Assembly (NCBI RefSeq): GCF_013185185.1
Contig: NZ_JAAZWE010000006.1
Coordinates: forward strand, 310,001-374,000
DNA from: Saccharibacillus endophyticus
Lineage (GTDB): Bacteria; Bacillota; Bacilli; Paenibacillales; Paenibacillaceae
DNA length: 64,000 bases
Direction of reading: 5' to 3'
This document shows positions 35,786-45,079 of the stretch, piece by piece. Both the position numbers and the translations under genes were made by a program. Under the pieces are notes generated by a model. The model was given only the letters and a program-made list of their open reading frames with translations. It was not told the origin of the DNA and did no database searches. The first letter of the stretch is position 1, and every line of letters starts with the position of its first letter.

Positions 35786-36517
35786 CTAATCAATGCTGGG
35801 CAGGCTTGCTGAAGTGAAAATGCCCGATTCATCGATCAGCAAGGCATTCAAGTGGCCGCCGAATTTAATGCCTCCGTCGATGCCGATGATTTGGGAGCCG
35901 AACCAAGGGCTATGGAGGCCAGGGTTGCCGTGCAGGTTGGAGCAGGCGTCATGGCCGAAGATGACGGTTCGGTTGTTTGTATTTAAAGTGCCGTCGGCGC
36001 GGTGGAAGCGGCCGCGGAGCCAGCGGAAATCGCGTGCGGAGGTGGATTTCCAGTCGGGTTGTTTCGGATCGATGCCGGCGTGAACGTAGATATGCCGATC
36101 GTCTTCCAGCCAGTCTGGCAGCGTACGAAGGAACGTGATTTCTTTCGCATAATGATGCAGGATAGCAGAACGGGCTTGAGCTTGGTCTTGCTGCGCCGCG
36201 AATCCCGGCCAGAACGAGGTGATGGTTTGCAGACCGCCGGTTCGATTTTTGGCCTAGGGCAGAAGGCGGTGTTCTTTGCCGTCTAACCAGTTCAAAAACA
36301 ATTCATCGTGGTTACCGCCGAGTACTTGCGTATTTCCGGCTCCTTGAGCGCATAAATCCATGACCATGCGGACGGTGCCCAGAGAATCCGGGCCTCCGTC
36401 CACATAGTCGCCGAGCAGGTACAATCGGTCTTGAGTCGGTTCGTAATGAATCTTTTCCAAGAGTGCGATCAGCGTTCGAGCATGTCCATGAATATCGGAT
36501 ATCGCAATCGTTCTCAT
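35786..36517 (-). pseudogene. Serine/threonine phosphatase gene with in-frame TAG
   Basis: 244 codons from ATG 36517 (GGAGGGG upstream) to TAG 35786-35788, with one internal TAG at codon 88 (36254-36256) in the same frame. Before it: ISDIHGH, GDYVDGGPDS and LGGNHDE, the calcineurin-type metal motifs. After it: GGLQTITSF, HVHAG-equivalent IYVHAGIDP, FGHDA and GIDGGIKFGG, completing the PPP fold. No frameshift. Either recently inactivated, a sequencing error, or read through. Last gene after yqeM, ten bases from its stop. Confidence 0.85.
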
Positions 36518-36527
36518 TATTCCCCTC

Positions 36528-37307
36528 CTACTTGACCGCCACGTAAAACAAACGCTCCGACTCGTCGTTAGGTTTTTCCCATTCAAAATCCGCGTAAGTT
36601 TCTACGGTTGAAAAGCCTGCACGCAGCAGTGCCTCGCGCAGCCATTGCGGATCATAAGCACGTTCAACGTGAAATTCGTCGAAACGATCATAGATATCCT
36701 TCGAAGTATTCGAATCGCCTTGTCGACGCACGAAAATACGCAGATGATGCTCGATCTCCACGCGTTCCTCGTCTAATCCGCAAGTCCAAATATACGAGAT
36801 ATCGCCTTCATCCAATACGAAAGGTTGTTCTTCTTCATAACGGCGCAGTGTATTCGGGTGATGGACGTCGAACAAAAAGGTTCCGCCGGGCTTCAGACCC
36901 TCGTAGGTGGCACGAAAGGTATCTTCGATCTGCTTTTCTTCGGTTAAATAATTCAAACAATCACAAAACGAAATAACCGAATCGACAGGCTCGGGTGCGG
37001 CCCATTCCGTCATATCCTGACAAGCAAAACGAAGACTTCCGCTGCGAAGCAGTCCCTGAAGCATCGGACGATCATCCGCTTTGTCGCGTGCCGCAGCCAA
37101 CATATCCTCCGACAAGTCGATCCCCGTCATTCGGTATCCCTGTTCGGCAAGCATCGCGGTCAGCGTGCCCGTTCCGCAGCCCAATTCGACGACCTCACTC
37201 GGGTTGCCGTACTTTTTCCAGGCTTCGAGCGTAAATCTTTGCCACTTGGCATAAGGCATGTCCTGCATTAACTCATCGTATACGTATGCAAATTTTCCGT
37301 AAGACAT
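36528..37307 (-). CDS. yqeM: SAM-dependent methyltransferase, YqeM type
   Basis: 259 aa class I methyltransferase. Motif I VVELGCGTGTLTAML at ~39-53, motif II GIDLSEDMLAAAR, and a YqeM-type N-terminus SYGKFAYVYDELMQDMPY. The position at the end of the yqe cluster matches Bacillus yqeM. A terminator separates it from cvfB, so it and the broken phosphatase form their own transcript. The substrate is unknown in the family. Confidence 0.88.
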   Translation of the reverse strand: MSYGKFAYVYDELMQDMPYAKWQRFTLEAWKKYGNPSEVVELGCGTGTLTAMLAEQGYRMTGIDLSEDMLAAARDKADDRPMLQGLLRSGSLRFACQDMTEWAAPEPVDSVISFCDCLNYLTEEKQIEDTFRATYEGLKPGGTFLFDVHHPNTLRRYEEEQPFVLDEGDISYIWTCGLDEERVEIEHHLRIFVRRQGDSNTSKDIYDRFDEFHVERAYDPQWLREALLRAGFSTVETYADFEWEKPNDESERLFYVAVK

Positions 37308-37362
37308 CTTCAGTCCCCTTCCGTTTCAACTTGTATCTTCTAGAGGATTTTCTCCATAAAAA

Positions 37363-37395
37363 AACGGCTCTTTCCTTTCCCGGAAGCGAGCCGTT
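37363..37395 (-). terminator. Terminator after cvfB
   Basis: Arms AACGGCTC/GAGCCGTT, followed on the minus strand by TTTTTTT. Separates the yqeG-cvfB transcript from yqeM. Confidence 0.85.
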
Positions 37396-37411
37396 CGTAT
37401 TCTTTTAGCTA

Positions 37412-38323
37412 TTATTCCGCATCGGAAGAAGATTCTTCGGACGATTTCAAACGCGTCCAGTTCTCGTCTTGCTCGATCAGGCCCTGCTTCATCAATCGGC
37501 CCAATGCGCGTTTGAACGCGGCTTTGCTGATGCCGAAGCGAAGCTTGATGATATCCGGTCCGGTCTTGTCCGAGTAAGGCATCGCATTGCCTTCGCGGGT
37601 ACGCATATAAGCCAAAATCTTCTCCGCATCCTCGTCCATGCCGATCTCTTTCGGCTGCGCCATCGAGAGATTGACGCGGCCGTCTTCTTCGCGAATCCGC
37701 GTGACGCGGACATCGACCACTTCACCCAAACGCAGCGGACGCGGACGTTCCGAGGAATGGATCAGACCGATTGCGCCGAAGCCCAATACGCCGCCTTCGA
37801 TGATCACGAACGTGCCCATCTGAAGCGGGCGGTACACAGTCGCTTTCATCCACTGATTTTTCCACGATTCCGGAGCGTTGAAGCACAGCGGCGACAACTC
37901 TTCCTCGCCCGATGTACGGGCAAGCAAACGTCCCTGCTTATCGCGGTCCATCCGCACATAGATCCGGTCGCCGACTTCGGGTTGAAGTTCCGGCGTTTCC
38001 GGCAGCTCGCGCTTGGGCAGCAAAAGCTGACGACCCAGCCCCATCTCCAAGAAACAGCCAAGACGAGGGTGAATATCAGCGACTTCGAGAGCGGCGATCT
38101 CGCCGAACGTCAGCAGCGGTTTTTTCATCGTCGCGATCAGGCGGTCTTCGGAGTCGTGATGAATGAAAACTTCCGTCTCCTGACCGTTGCGGAATTTCAT
38201 GTTGCCCGTGCGTTCCGTATACGGAAGCAGCACTTCTTCCTCGCCGTTTGTCATGAAAAAGCCGTGCGGCGACACTTCGCGTGCGACCTTCAGTTTGACG
38301 ATTGTACCGGCTTCGAGACTCAT
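37412..38323 (-). CDS. cvfB: S1-domain RNA-binding protein CvfB
   Basis: 303 aa. Repeated S1-like OB folds (AGTIVKLKVAREVSPHGFFM at the start, LGEVVDVRVTRIREEDGRVN at ~200) and a C-terminal winged helix (KLRFGISKAAFKRALGRLMK). This is the YitL/CvfB family, which binds RNA and affects virulence-gene mRNA in Staphylococcus. Its start overlaps rsfS by four bases (ATGA), so it is translationally coupled. In Bacillus subtilis yitL lies elsewhere, so its insertion in the yqe cluster is a lineage feature. Confidence 0.88.
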   Translation of the reverse strand: MSLEAGTIVKLKVAREVSPHGFFMTNGEEEVLLPYTERTGNMKFRNGQETEVFIHHDSEDRLIATMKKPLLTFGEIAALEVADIHPRLGCFLEMGLGRQLLLPKRELPETPELQPEVGDRIYVRMDRDKQGRLLARTSGEEELSPLCFNAPESWKNQWMKATVYRPLQMGTFVIIEGGVLGFGAIGLIHSSERPRPLRLGEVVDVRVTRIREEDGRVNLSMAQPKEIGMDEDAEKILAYMRTREGNAMPYSDKTGPDIIKLRFGISKAAFKRALGRLMKQGLIEQDENWTRLKSSEESSSDAE

Positions 38324-38667
38324 ACCGTTTCCACCACTTTCGCGTCCGACCAGACGCGTTCGATATTGTAATATTCGCGCTCATCGCGGTGGAACACATG
38401 AACGATCACGTCGCCGAGATCGATCAGTACCCAGCGTGCGGAGTCCATGCCTTCAATGCCGCGGATCGGCGCGCCGGCATCGTTTGCGCGTTTGCGCACT
38501 TCGTTCGCGATAGCTTGGACTTGAGTATCGGAATTACCGTGACACACGACAAAATAATCGGCCACAAGCGAGATTCCGGTCAGATCCAACGCGACTACGT
38601 TCATTGCTTTTCTTTCCGCAACGGCCTCCGTCGCAAGGTGAAGCAGTTCTTTTGGTTTTACACTCAT
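38320..38667 (-). CDS. rsfS: Ribosome silencing factor RsfS
   Basis: 115 aa, usual length. Family motifs DLTGISLVADYFVVCHGNSD and SARWVLIDLGDVIVHVFHRD are intact. RsfS binds ribosomal protein L14 and blocks subunit joining when nutrients are low. Three bases separate it from yqeK. Conserved place in the yqe cluster. Confidence 0.95.
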   Translation of the reverse strand: MSVKPKELLHLATEAVAERKAMNVVALDLTGISLVADYFVVCHGNSDTQVQAIANEVRKRANDAGAPIRGIEGMDSARWVLIDLGDVIVHVFHRDEREYYNIERVWSDAKVVETV

Positions 38668-38670
38668 TCG

Positions 38671-39291
38671 TTATCCTCCCCTATTTTCGGCAACCGGCTT
38701 TGCCTGTCCCGCCTGCTCGCGCTGGGCAAGCTGACGGATCAGATCGTTACGGGCCAGTACCGTTGTCGGAAATATCGTTTGTCCCCGTTCGACCAGTACG
38801 CGAAGCGTCGAGTCGAATCCGGCGATCAATCCTTCTTCCAGGCTAAGCTGCGCTTTTTCCCGAATCAGATCCACACCCGGAAAATCGCGCCCCGGCTCTA
38901 TATAGTCGGCCAGGCATACAATTTTGTCGAGCAGCGTCATGTTTTCGCGCCCCGACGTGTGATAACGGATCGCATCGATCACTTCGCGGTCTTCGATGCC
39001 GTACTCGTGCTCTGCCACATAAGCGCCGACCTCCGAATGCCACATCGGGGCATCGTAGTTGAGCAGGTCGGCATCGAGTCCGTTATCGGCAATCACCGCG
39101 GCCTGACGCTGCACCGGCCAATATTTGGCGACGTCATGAATGATCGCGGCAAGTTCCGCCCGAGCGGGATCGGCACCGTAGCGCTCGGCCAATTCGATTG
39201 CCGATTGCATCACGCCAAGCGTATGACGCCATCTGCGGGCCGGCATCTGCGACGATACATGCTCAATCAGTTCTTCGCGCTTAAGTCGCAT
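38671..39291 (-). CDS. yqeK: YqeK HD-domain Ap4A hydrolase
   Basis: 206 aa from MRLKREEL, chosen for the AAAGGAG site; a longer frame starts nine residues earlier inside nadD. HD motifs RRWRHTLGVMQSA, AAIIHDVAKYWP and IRYHTSGRENM. YqeK hydrolyses diadenosine tetraphosphate symmetrically. Overlaps the nadD end by 11 bases. Confidence 0.92.
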   Translation of the reverse strand: MRLKREELIEHVSSQMPARRWRHTLGVMQSAIELAERYGADPARAELAAIIHDVAKYWPVQRQAAVIADNGLDADLLNYDAPMWHSEVGAYVAEHEYGIEDREVIDAIRYHTSGRENMTLLDKIVCLADYIEPGRDFPGVDLIREKAQLSLEEGLIAGFDSTLRVLVERGQTIFPTTVLARNDLIRQLAQREQAGQAKPVAENRGG

Positions 39292-39865
39292 GATTTTCGC
39301 TCCTTTGCAAATAATCATAGACCTTGTCCGGTACGAGATAACGGGCTGAACGCCCGTCTTTCAACCGCTCGCGAATCTCGGTTGAAGAGATTTCGAGCTG
39401 CGGCATATCGACATGATCGATCACCTCGACCAACGCTTCCGGAAGCACGGATCTGTCCAGCACGTAACCGGCACGACCGACGGCGGCAAAACGAGTCATT
39501 TTCGCCAGGTCTTCGATTCGTTCCCACTTCGGCAGATAGTTGACCATATCCGTCCCGATGATGAAGTGAAAATCATCATCGGGATATTGGCCGGTCAGCG
39601 TCTCCATCGTGTCGGCACTGTACGACACGCCTCCGCGGCGCAGCTCAATATCTAATGTCCGAAAAGCAGGTTGTTCGCTGATTGCCAATTCCACCATGCG
39701 CAATCGTTCGTCGCTGGAGAATCCGGCCTCGGCTTTGTGCGGAGGGATATGGGAAGGCATGAACCAGACTTCATCCAAATCAAGCGCCTCGCGCACGGTT
39801 TCAGCGGCAACCAGGTGCCCGATATGAATCGGATCAAACGTTCCGCCCATAATTCCGATTTTCAA
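39281..39865 (-). CDS. nadD: Nicotinate-nucleotide adenylyltransferase NadD
   Basis: 194 aa. The nucleotidyltransferase motif GGTFDPIHIGHL is at ~6-17 and the ISSTEIRERLKDGRS motif at ~160-174. Makes deamido-NAD from nicotinate mononucleotide and ATP. Precedes yqeK with an 11-base overlap. Normal length. Confidence 0.95.
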   Translation of the reverse strand: MKIGIMGGTFDPIHIGHLVAAETVREALDLDEVWFMPSHIPPHKAEAGFSSDERLRMVELAISEQPAFRTLDIELRRGGVSYSADTMETLTGQYPDDDFHFIIGTDMVNYLPKWERIEDLAKMTRFAAVGRAGYVLDRSVLPEALVEVIDHVDMPQLEISSTEIRERLKDGRSARYLVPDKVYDYLQRSENHAT

Positions 39866-39891
39866 AACCGTCCACTCCTCCGCTTGCCTCT

Positions 39892-40182
39892 TTACGGCAG
39901 TTCGATTTGCTTGTGTTCGCGCGATTCTTTGTACAGGATGATCGTACGGCCGATCACCTGCACCAATTCGGCTTCCGCAGCTTCGGCCAGCTCGGCTCCG
40001 AGTTGCTTCGGCTCTTCCGAACAGTTATTCAGCACAGATACTTTCATCAATTCCCGCAGCTCGATCGCCTCATTGATATGACGAACCAGTTGATCATTGA
40101 GACCTCCCTTGCCGATTTGGAAGATCGCATCGAGATGATGAGCCTGCGAACGCAGGTAGCGTTTTTGTTTGCCTGTCAGCAT
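39892..40182 (-). CDS. yhbY: YhbY/YqeI RNA-binding CRM-domain protein
   Basis: 96 aa single CRM domain. Typical start LTGKQKRYLRSQAHHLDAIF with IGKGGLND (the GxxG-type RNA-binding loop), ending in IGRTIILYKES. Associates with pre-50S ribosomal particles. Conserved between aroE and nadD. Confidence 0.94.
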   Translation of the reverse strand: MLTGKQKRYLRSQAHHLDAIFQIGKGGLNDQLVRHINEAIELRELMKVSVLNNCSEEPKQLGAELAEAAEAELVQVIGRTIILYKESREHKQIELP

Positions 40183-40257
40183 AAGTTTAATTGACTCCTC
40201 TTTTTTTGAAAATGACTGTGCTTATCGTTTATTTACCCGTTTCGAATCTCGTGACGG

Positions 40258-41097
40258 TCAGAGCTTCATGTTCGCAAGTACCGCGCTTCGCATTGCATCG
40301 ACAGGAGCGGACGCGCCCGTCCAATATTCGAAGGCATAAGCCCCTTGATAGACGAACATGCCCAAACCGCCGTGTACGCGGCATCCCTTTTGGCGCGCCG
40401 AGCGCAGCAGCCTCGTCTCCAGCGGATTATAGATCAAATCGCTGACGATCTCCGTGCCTTTCAGCAGCTCGATATCCAGCGGGACGTCCTCCATATTCGG
40501 ATGCATGCCGACCGAAGTCGTATTGATCACGAGATCCGCATCTTGCAAAGCCTCGGCCGTGCGGGAAGAAGGCAGCGCCGCAATGTCGGCCAGATCGCTC
40601 CATTCGGCAGCCAACGCTTGTGCACGCTCCGGTGTCCGGTTAAGCAATGTGATCCGGTTCGGCTTTTCGGCGGCCAAAGCATAAATGATACCGCGAGCCG
40701 CTCCGCCGGCCCCGAGCACGACGATGCGGCGACCCGTAAGTTCAGCCGCCGCTTCTTCCTTCAGCGACCGAACATAACCGATCCCGTCCGTATTGCGGCC
40801 GATTAACCGACCGGCTTCATTGACGATCGTGTTGACCGCTCCGATTCGTCGTGCATCTTCTGCCAGCTCATCGAGATACTGCATCACATGCTCTTTGTGG
40901 GGAATCGTAACGTTAAGGCCGCGATAGCCTTCTTCCCGCATGGTGCGGATCGTATCTTCAAGCCGGTCCGGCTTCACATGCAGCGCCGAATAATCGCCGG
41001 CAATCCCCCGCTCGCGCAGTGCAGCCGCATGCATGATCGGCGACTTGGAATGCGCGATCGGATCTCCGATTACGCCAAGCTTCAACGGTTGGTTCAA
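40258..41097 (-). CDS. aroE: Shikimate dehydrogenase AroE
   Basis: 279 aa. Substrate domain with HSKSPIMHAAA (~16-26) and NVTIPHKEHVM with the catalytic Lys; NADP domain VVLGAGGAARGIIYAL (~126-141). NTTSVGM and the C-terminal GGLGMFVYQGAYAFE are intact. Reduces 3-dehydroshikimate to shikimate. Housekeeping enzyme within the yqe cluster, as in Bacillus. Confidence 0.96.
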   Translation of the reverse strand: MNQPLKLGVIGDPIAHSKSPIMHAAALRERGIAGDYSALHVKPDRLEDTIRTMREEGYRGLNVTIPHKEHVMQYLDELAEDARRIGAVNTIVNEAGRLIGRNTDGIGYVRSLKEEAAAELTGRRIVVLGAGGAARGIIYALAAEKPNRITLLNRTPERAQALAAEWSDLADIAALPSSRTAEALQDADLVINTTSVGMHPNMEDVPLDIELLKGTEIVSDLIYNPLETRLLRSARQKGCRVHGGLGMFVYQGAYAFEYWTGASAPVDAMRSAVLANMKL

Positions 41098-41121
41098 CGC
41101 CTCTTCCTCCTAAGCCTCAAG

Positions 41122-42246
41122 TTAAATCAGCGAATCGCGCATAATGACCTTAACGCCCTTCGGTGCATGCACCGCAACTTTCGCTCCGCTTTCGCCGTTT
41201 GCTTTCACCCAACCGAGACCGGAAATGAACAGGTCTTGAGCGCCGCCTTTCGGAATACGGAATTCATGACGCGTCCATTCCGGCATTTTCTCCGCTTCTT
41301 CGCGCGACGGCGGAGTCAGCAGTTCGCCGATATGATCGGCATACAGTTCATCCGCACGTCCGAGCTTCGTCCGATGCAGATTCAAAGCTCCGCTTGTATA
41401 GAATGTGAACGACTGGCGATCGCCTTCGATAAAGTCAAAGCGAGCCAGGCCTCCTATAAACAAAGTTTGTCCTTCGTTCAGCTGATAGACAGCCGGCTTC
41501 AAAGGTTTCTCCGGCATGATTTTAACCAGATCGCCCGGCGTTACCAGCTCCGTATAGCGGGAAGGGTACACGATCCCCGGCGTATCGACGATATAATGAC
41601 CGTCATCCAGCGGGATATTGACCATATCCAGCGTCGTGCCCGGATAACGGGAAGTCGTCAACTCTTCTTCCAGATCGCTATAATCGGTAATCAGGCGATT
41701 AATCAACGTCGATTTGCCGACATTGGTCGAACCGACGACATAGACGTCGCGATCTCCGCGGCGTTCTGCCACTTCCTGAAGCAAACGATCGAAGCCCAGG
41801 TTCTTTTTCGCGCTGCAAAGCACGATTTCTTCAGTCTTCAAGCCCAGCTCTTTCGCTTGCTTCTGTACCCAGTTGCGCACCTTGTTCCAGTTAGTCACTT
41901 TAGGCAGCAGGTCGATCTTGTTAACCGCGAGAATAACCGGATTGCTGCCGACAAAGCGCTGCAGTCCGGTAATCACGCTACCCTGGAAATCGAACAGATC
42001 GACGATGTGAATAACCAGTGCTTTGCGTTCGCCGATCTGGCCCAGCATACGCAGGAACTCGTCTTGATTCATCGCGACCGATGCAACTTCATTATAATTT
42101 TTGATACGGAAGCAGCGGCGGCAAATTTGCGCGCCGTCTTCCTTCAATTTCGGAATATATCCGATTCCTGCCGGGTCTTCCGTTTGAAGCGGCGCTCCGC
42201 AGCCGTTACAACGGAGTACTGCGGAACCTTCCAGTCTTTCTGTCAT
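41122..42246 (-). CDS. yqeH: Ribosome biogenesis GTPase YqeH
   Basis: 374 aa circularly permuted GTPase. N-terminal zinc finger CNGCGAP and CRRC at ~13-42; then the G4 motif AVNKIDLLPK before G1 GSTNVGKSTLINRL and G3 DTPGI. The G order 4-5-1-2-3 marks the YqeH/YlqF group. Needed for 30S assembly. Overlaps yqeG by four bases. Confidence 0.96.
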   Translation of the reverse strand: MTERLEGSAVLRCNGCGAPLQTEDPAGIGYIPKLKEDGAQICRRCFRIKNYNEVASVAMNQDEFLRMLGQIGERKALVIHIVDLFDFQGSVITGLQRFVGSNPVILAVNKIDLLPKVTNWNKVRNWVQKQAKELGLKTEEIVLCSAKKNLGFDRLLQEVAERRGDRDVYVVGSTNVGKSTLINRLITDYSDLEEELTTSRYPGTTLDMVNIPLDDGHYIVDTPGIVYPSRYTELVTPGDLVKIMPEKPLKPAVYQLNEGQTLFIGGLARFDFIEGDRQSFTFYTSGALNLHRTKLGRADELYADHIGELLTPPSREEAEKMPEWTRHEFRIPKGGAQDLFISGLGWVKANGESGAKVAVHAPKGVKVIMRDSLI

Positions 42247-42770
42247 TTCTTCTTTTCCTCCTCAAGCCACTTGCCCATCTTGCGTAGACGTCCAATTGCG
42301 ACCCGCTCGACCCTGCGATTGAAGCGAGTGCGCCAGCCTTCGTCGCCGATGGCGATCGGCAGCACCAGCACGGTGTATAAGCCCAATCGGTTCCCTCCGA
42401 GCACGTCGGTGAGCAGTTGGTCGCCTACGACGATCGTCTGCTTTTCGTTCAATTCCATCAGCTTCATCGCTTTGCGGAACGGTGCATGGGACGGCTTGCG
42501 TGCCGCATGCACGAATCGGATATCGAGCGGCGTCGCAAAAACGGACACGCGGTTCATATTATTGTTGGATACGATCACAAGCTGAAAACCGAGTTCCTTC
42601 ACCTTTGCAAACCATGCGATCAGTTCAGGCGTAGCGTTTGGGGCTTTCGCTCCGACCAAAGTATTATCCAGATCGGTTACGATCCCCCGGTAGCCCCGGT
42701 TATACAAATCTTCCAGATCGATATCGAATACCGTATCAACTTGGAGTTTCGGCAACAGTGCATCGAACAA
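42243..42770 (-). CDS. yqeG: YqeG family HAD IIIA phosphatase
   Basis: 175 aa from TTG 42770 (GAGGTG eight bases upstream), which gives the family-like start FDALLPKLQVDTVFDID; an ATG 21 bases further upstream has no site. HAD motif VTDLDNTLVG, then VIVSNNN and VVGDQLLTDVLGG. Family substrates include a mitochondrial-type phosphatidylglycerophosphate in some relatives; unknown in bacteria. First gene of the yqe cluster. Confidence 0.92.
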   Translation of the reverse strand: MFDALLPKLQVDTVFDIDLEDLYNRGYRGIVTDLDNTLVGAKAPNATPELIAWFAKVKELGFQLVIVSNNNMNRVSVFATPLDIRFVHAARKPSHAPFRKAMKLMELNEKQTIVVGDQLLTDVLGGNRLGLYTVLVLPIAIGDEGWRTRFNRRVERVAIGRLRKMGKWLEEEKKK

Positions 42771-42832
42771 GTTGTGGTCACCTCGTTGCATTAGTCTGTA
42801 AACTCAAACTATATCACAGTGAACGCTCCGCG

Positions 42833-45079
42833 TCAGCTACCGGATTGCGGCAAATTCGGCAAAACCGGATAATATCCTTTCCAGCTTTTTCGCAAACCGG
42901 AAGAATAACGCTGCATCTCTGCCCATTCTTCTGTCGTTACACGTTCCGGACTATACCGGGCTTTTTCGAACATTCTCAGGATCGGAGCCAACGCGGCTTC
43001 TGTCCCGGTCACCTTGGTCTCCCAACGGGCAACGGATTCGCGCAATGTCTCATTATCTTCGCGCTTCAATCCTTTACGCTTCAAGAAACGCAGGAAGCGC
43101 TCGGTTTCCAGTACGATCTTTTGACCGTCGGAGAGCGGCCCGCCCATTCGCAGTCCCATGAAGAAGAAATAGATCGATCGACGACGCAGCCAGAGCAGAT
43201 AGCTCCCCCAAGCCGCAACCACGATAGCCGCAGCCCCGACAATGATCGGCACGATCTTCGAATCGTCTTGATCCGTCGAAGCGGAAGCCGCCTGTTCGGC
43301 TTGTTCTTCCTGCTCTTCCGGTTGCTGCTCGGGTTCTTGCGTCACGTCGGTATCAGCCGGAGTGACCGCTTCTTGCAGCAGCGGCATATTGAATCCGCGC
43401 GTCGCTTCGACCGGCACCCAACCGTAATCTCCGAAGTACACTTCGGCCCACGAGTGGGCGTTGGCGTTCGTCACTTCATACTGCGAGCTGTTTTCGTTTT
43501 CGGCAAACTGCTGCGGAATATCGCTTGTCGCCGGGTTGCCCGGGGAATAACCTTTGACCCAACGCGCCGGAATGCCTTGCGAACGAGCCATCATCACCAT
43601 GGCGGTAGAGAAGTAGTCGCAGTATCCTTCTTGAATTTCGAACAGGAAACTTTCGACGAAATCATCGCTCTCCCGACGGGATAAAGCGGGGTTATTCGTA
43701 TACGTATAGTTTTGCTGCAGGTACTGCTGAAGCAGGTAGACCTTCTCGTATGGGGTCTGTCCATCTTTTGTAATATCGGCAGCCAAATCCGTTACGCGCT
43801 GCGGGAATCCTCGCGGAACCTGTACGTATCTCGGATCGACGCCGTTCGGATATAATTCCGTGGCTGTCGCGGTTTTAAGCGAATCGACCGGAATCACCGG
43901 CACTTCGGATGTGATCGTGTACGTTTTGGGATAGATCGTAGTCCCGCGGCCTGCGCGTTCCTGCCAATGCAGCTCGCCCTGTTCTGGCTTCCACTGCATG
44001 CGGGCTTCGCCGTTTTCGATATCCAGGCTCTCTACCGTATTGATGGAAAAAGCACCGAACAATACGGGATACGTCGTATCGCCTTGCATCGTGACTCGTT
44101 GGCGAACCGTTTTGGTCGGCGTAAGCGGAGCGGCTTCGCGCTCCAAGGCTTGCTCGCGCTGCACGTCTTCGAGCGTACCCCAACCGCTGTCCGCGTCCCA
44201 ACCGCTTCCGGTGTAGGTCATTCTCGTCTCGCCGCGCCAGTAGCTGCGCTCTGTCGATTCGACCGTCATGACCGGAGTGAAGTCGAAGTTGAATCCGCCG
44301 CCGAGCTGCCCGTCTTCGCGACTATAGCCCGACGCGGAAGCCTGCCCCTGGAGCAAACCGGTTCCGTTGAATGCGACATTCGACGTTCCCTGCATCTGTC
44401 TCCAAGCCGTATACGGATCGGTTAATACGGGCTGCACGAACGGCATATTCACACCGGCCAAAATGACCAATGAAAAGACAACGGCCGTATTGATGAGCAA
44501 CTTGAACGGATTGCGACGAATCGCTTTCCAACCTTTCGGAAAACGGGATTGGAAACGGCGGAAGTGATCGCATACCAGCCAGCCCATCGTGGCAAACACG
44601 ATCCAGGCGACGGCTTTCCAGAGCGATACGACCGTAAAGGAATCCAGCGCGGCCAAAGGTACGATATTCAGAAAAGCAAAAACCAGAATACGCCGCTGGC
44701 TATTGATAGCACGAATACAAAATTCAAATAGTAACCAGGCGATCAAGGCAAACCAAACATAAGGAAACATCGCCTCGGAAAATTGTTCGGCTCTCGCCGC
44801 CAATATGCCTTCCGGTTGAAAAATATCGTAACGTTGCAGCGTCGCGTACATCACGATCACGAAAAGGATAGCCTTAAGCCCCAGACGCAGCCAGGATTCC
44901 TTCGGCAGCAGCACATGAACGATCGCGACCACCGTCAATACGCCGAGTACCAACGCATTCGTTTCATCGAACCAGATGGTCCGCGTATAGGTTAGCCACT
45001 GAATGGCAATGATCATTAACCAGACTGTCGAGACACCCGTATACCAAGATGACTTAAACGATTCAGCCCACTTTTTCAT
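42833..45079 (-). CDS. Membrane transglutaminase-like protein (TgpA type)
   Basis: 748 aa. About six N-terminal membrane helices (to ~220), an extracellular DUF3488-like region, a transglutaminase-like core with catalytic Cys in EGYCDYFSTAM (~481-491), His in NAHSWAEVYF and Asp-region GDYGWVPVEATRGF; then an acidic/Gln-rich linker, a last helix (~605-625) and a DUF4129-like C-terminus. The triad suggests protease or crosslinking activity at the cell surface. Overlaps the DUF58 gene by four bases. Confidence 0.9.
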   Translation of the reverse strand: MKKWAESFKSSWYTGVSTVWLMIIAIQWLTYTRTIWFDETNALVLGVLTVVAIVHVLLPKESWLRLGLKAILFVIVMYATLQRYDIFQPEGILAARAEQFSEAMFPYVWFALIAWLLFEFCIRAINSQRRILVFAFLNIVPLAALDSFTVVSLWKAVAWIVFATMGWLVCDHFRRFQSRFPKGWKAIRRNPFKLLINTAVVFSLVILAGVNMPFVQPVLTDPYTAWRQMQGTSNVAFNGTGLLQGQASASGYSREDGQLGGGFNFDFTPVMTVESTERSYWRGETRMTYTGSGWDADSGWGTLEDVQREQALEREAAPLTPTKTVRQRVTMQGDTTYPVLFGAFSINTVESLDIENGEARMQWKPEQGELHWQERAGRGTTIYPKTYTITSEVPVIPVDSLKTATATELYPNGVDPRYVQVPRGFPQRVTDLAADITKDGQTPYEKVYLLQQYLQQNYTYTNNPALSRRESDDFVESFLFEIQEGYCDYFSTAMVMMARSQGIPARWVKGYSPGNPATSDIPQQFAENENSSQYEVTNANAHSWAEVYFGDYGWVPVEATRGFNMPLLQEAVTPADTDVTQEPEQQPEEQEEQAEQAASASTDQDDSKIVPIIVGAAAIVVAAWGSYLLWLRRRSIYFFFMGLRMGGPLSDGQKIVLETERFLRFLKRKGLKREDNETLRESVARWETKVTGTEAALAPILRMFEKARYSPERVTTEEWAEMQRYSSGLRKSWKGYYPVLPNLPQSGS

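Noticed and set aside
36254-36256. Pyrrolysine or selenocysteine recoding at the amber codon
   Set aside because: TAG is not a Sec codon, no Pyl machinery is in the window, and the phosphatase family does not use it.
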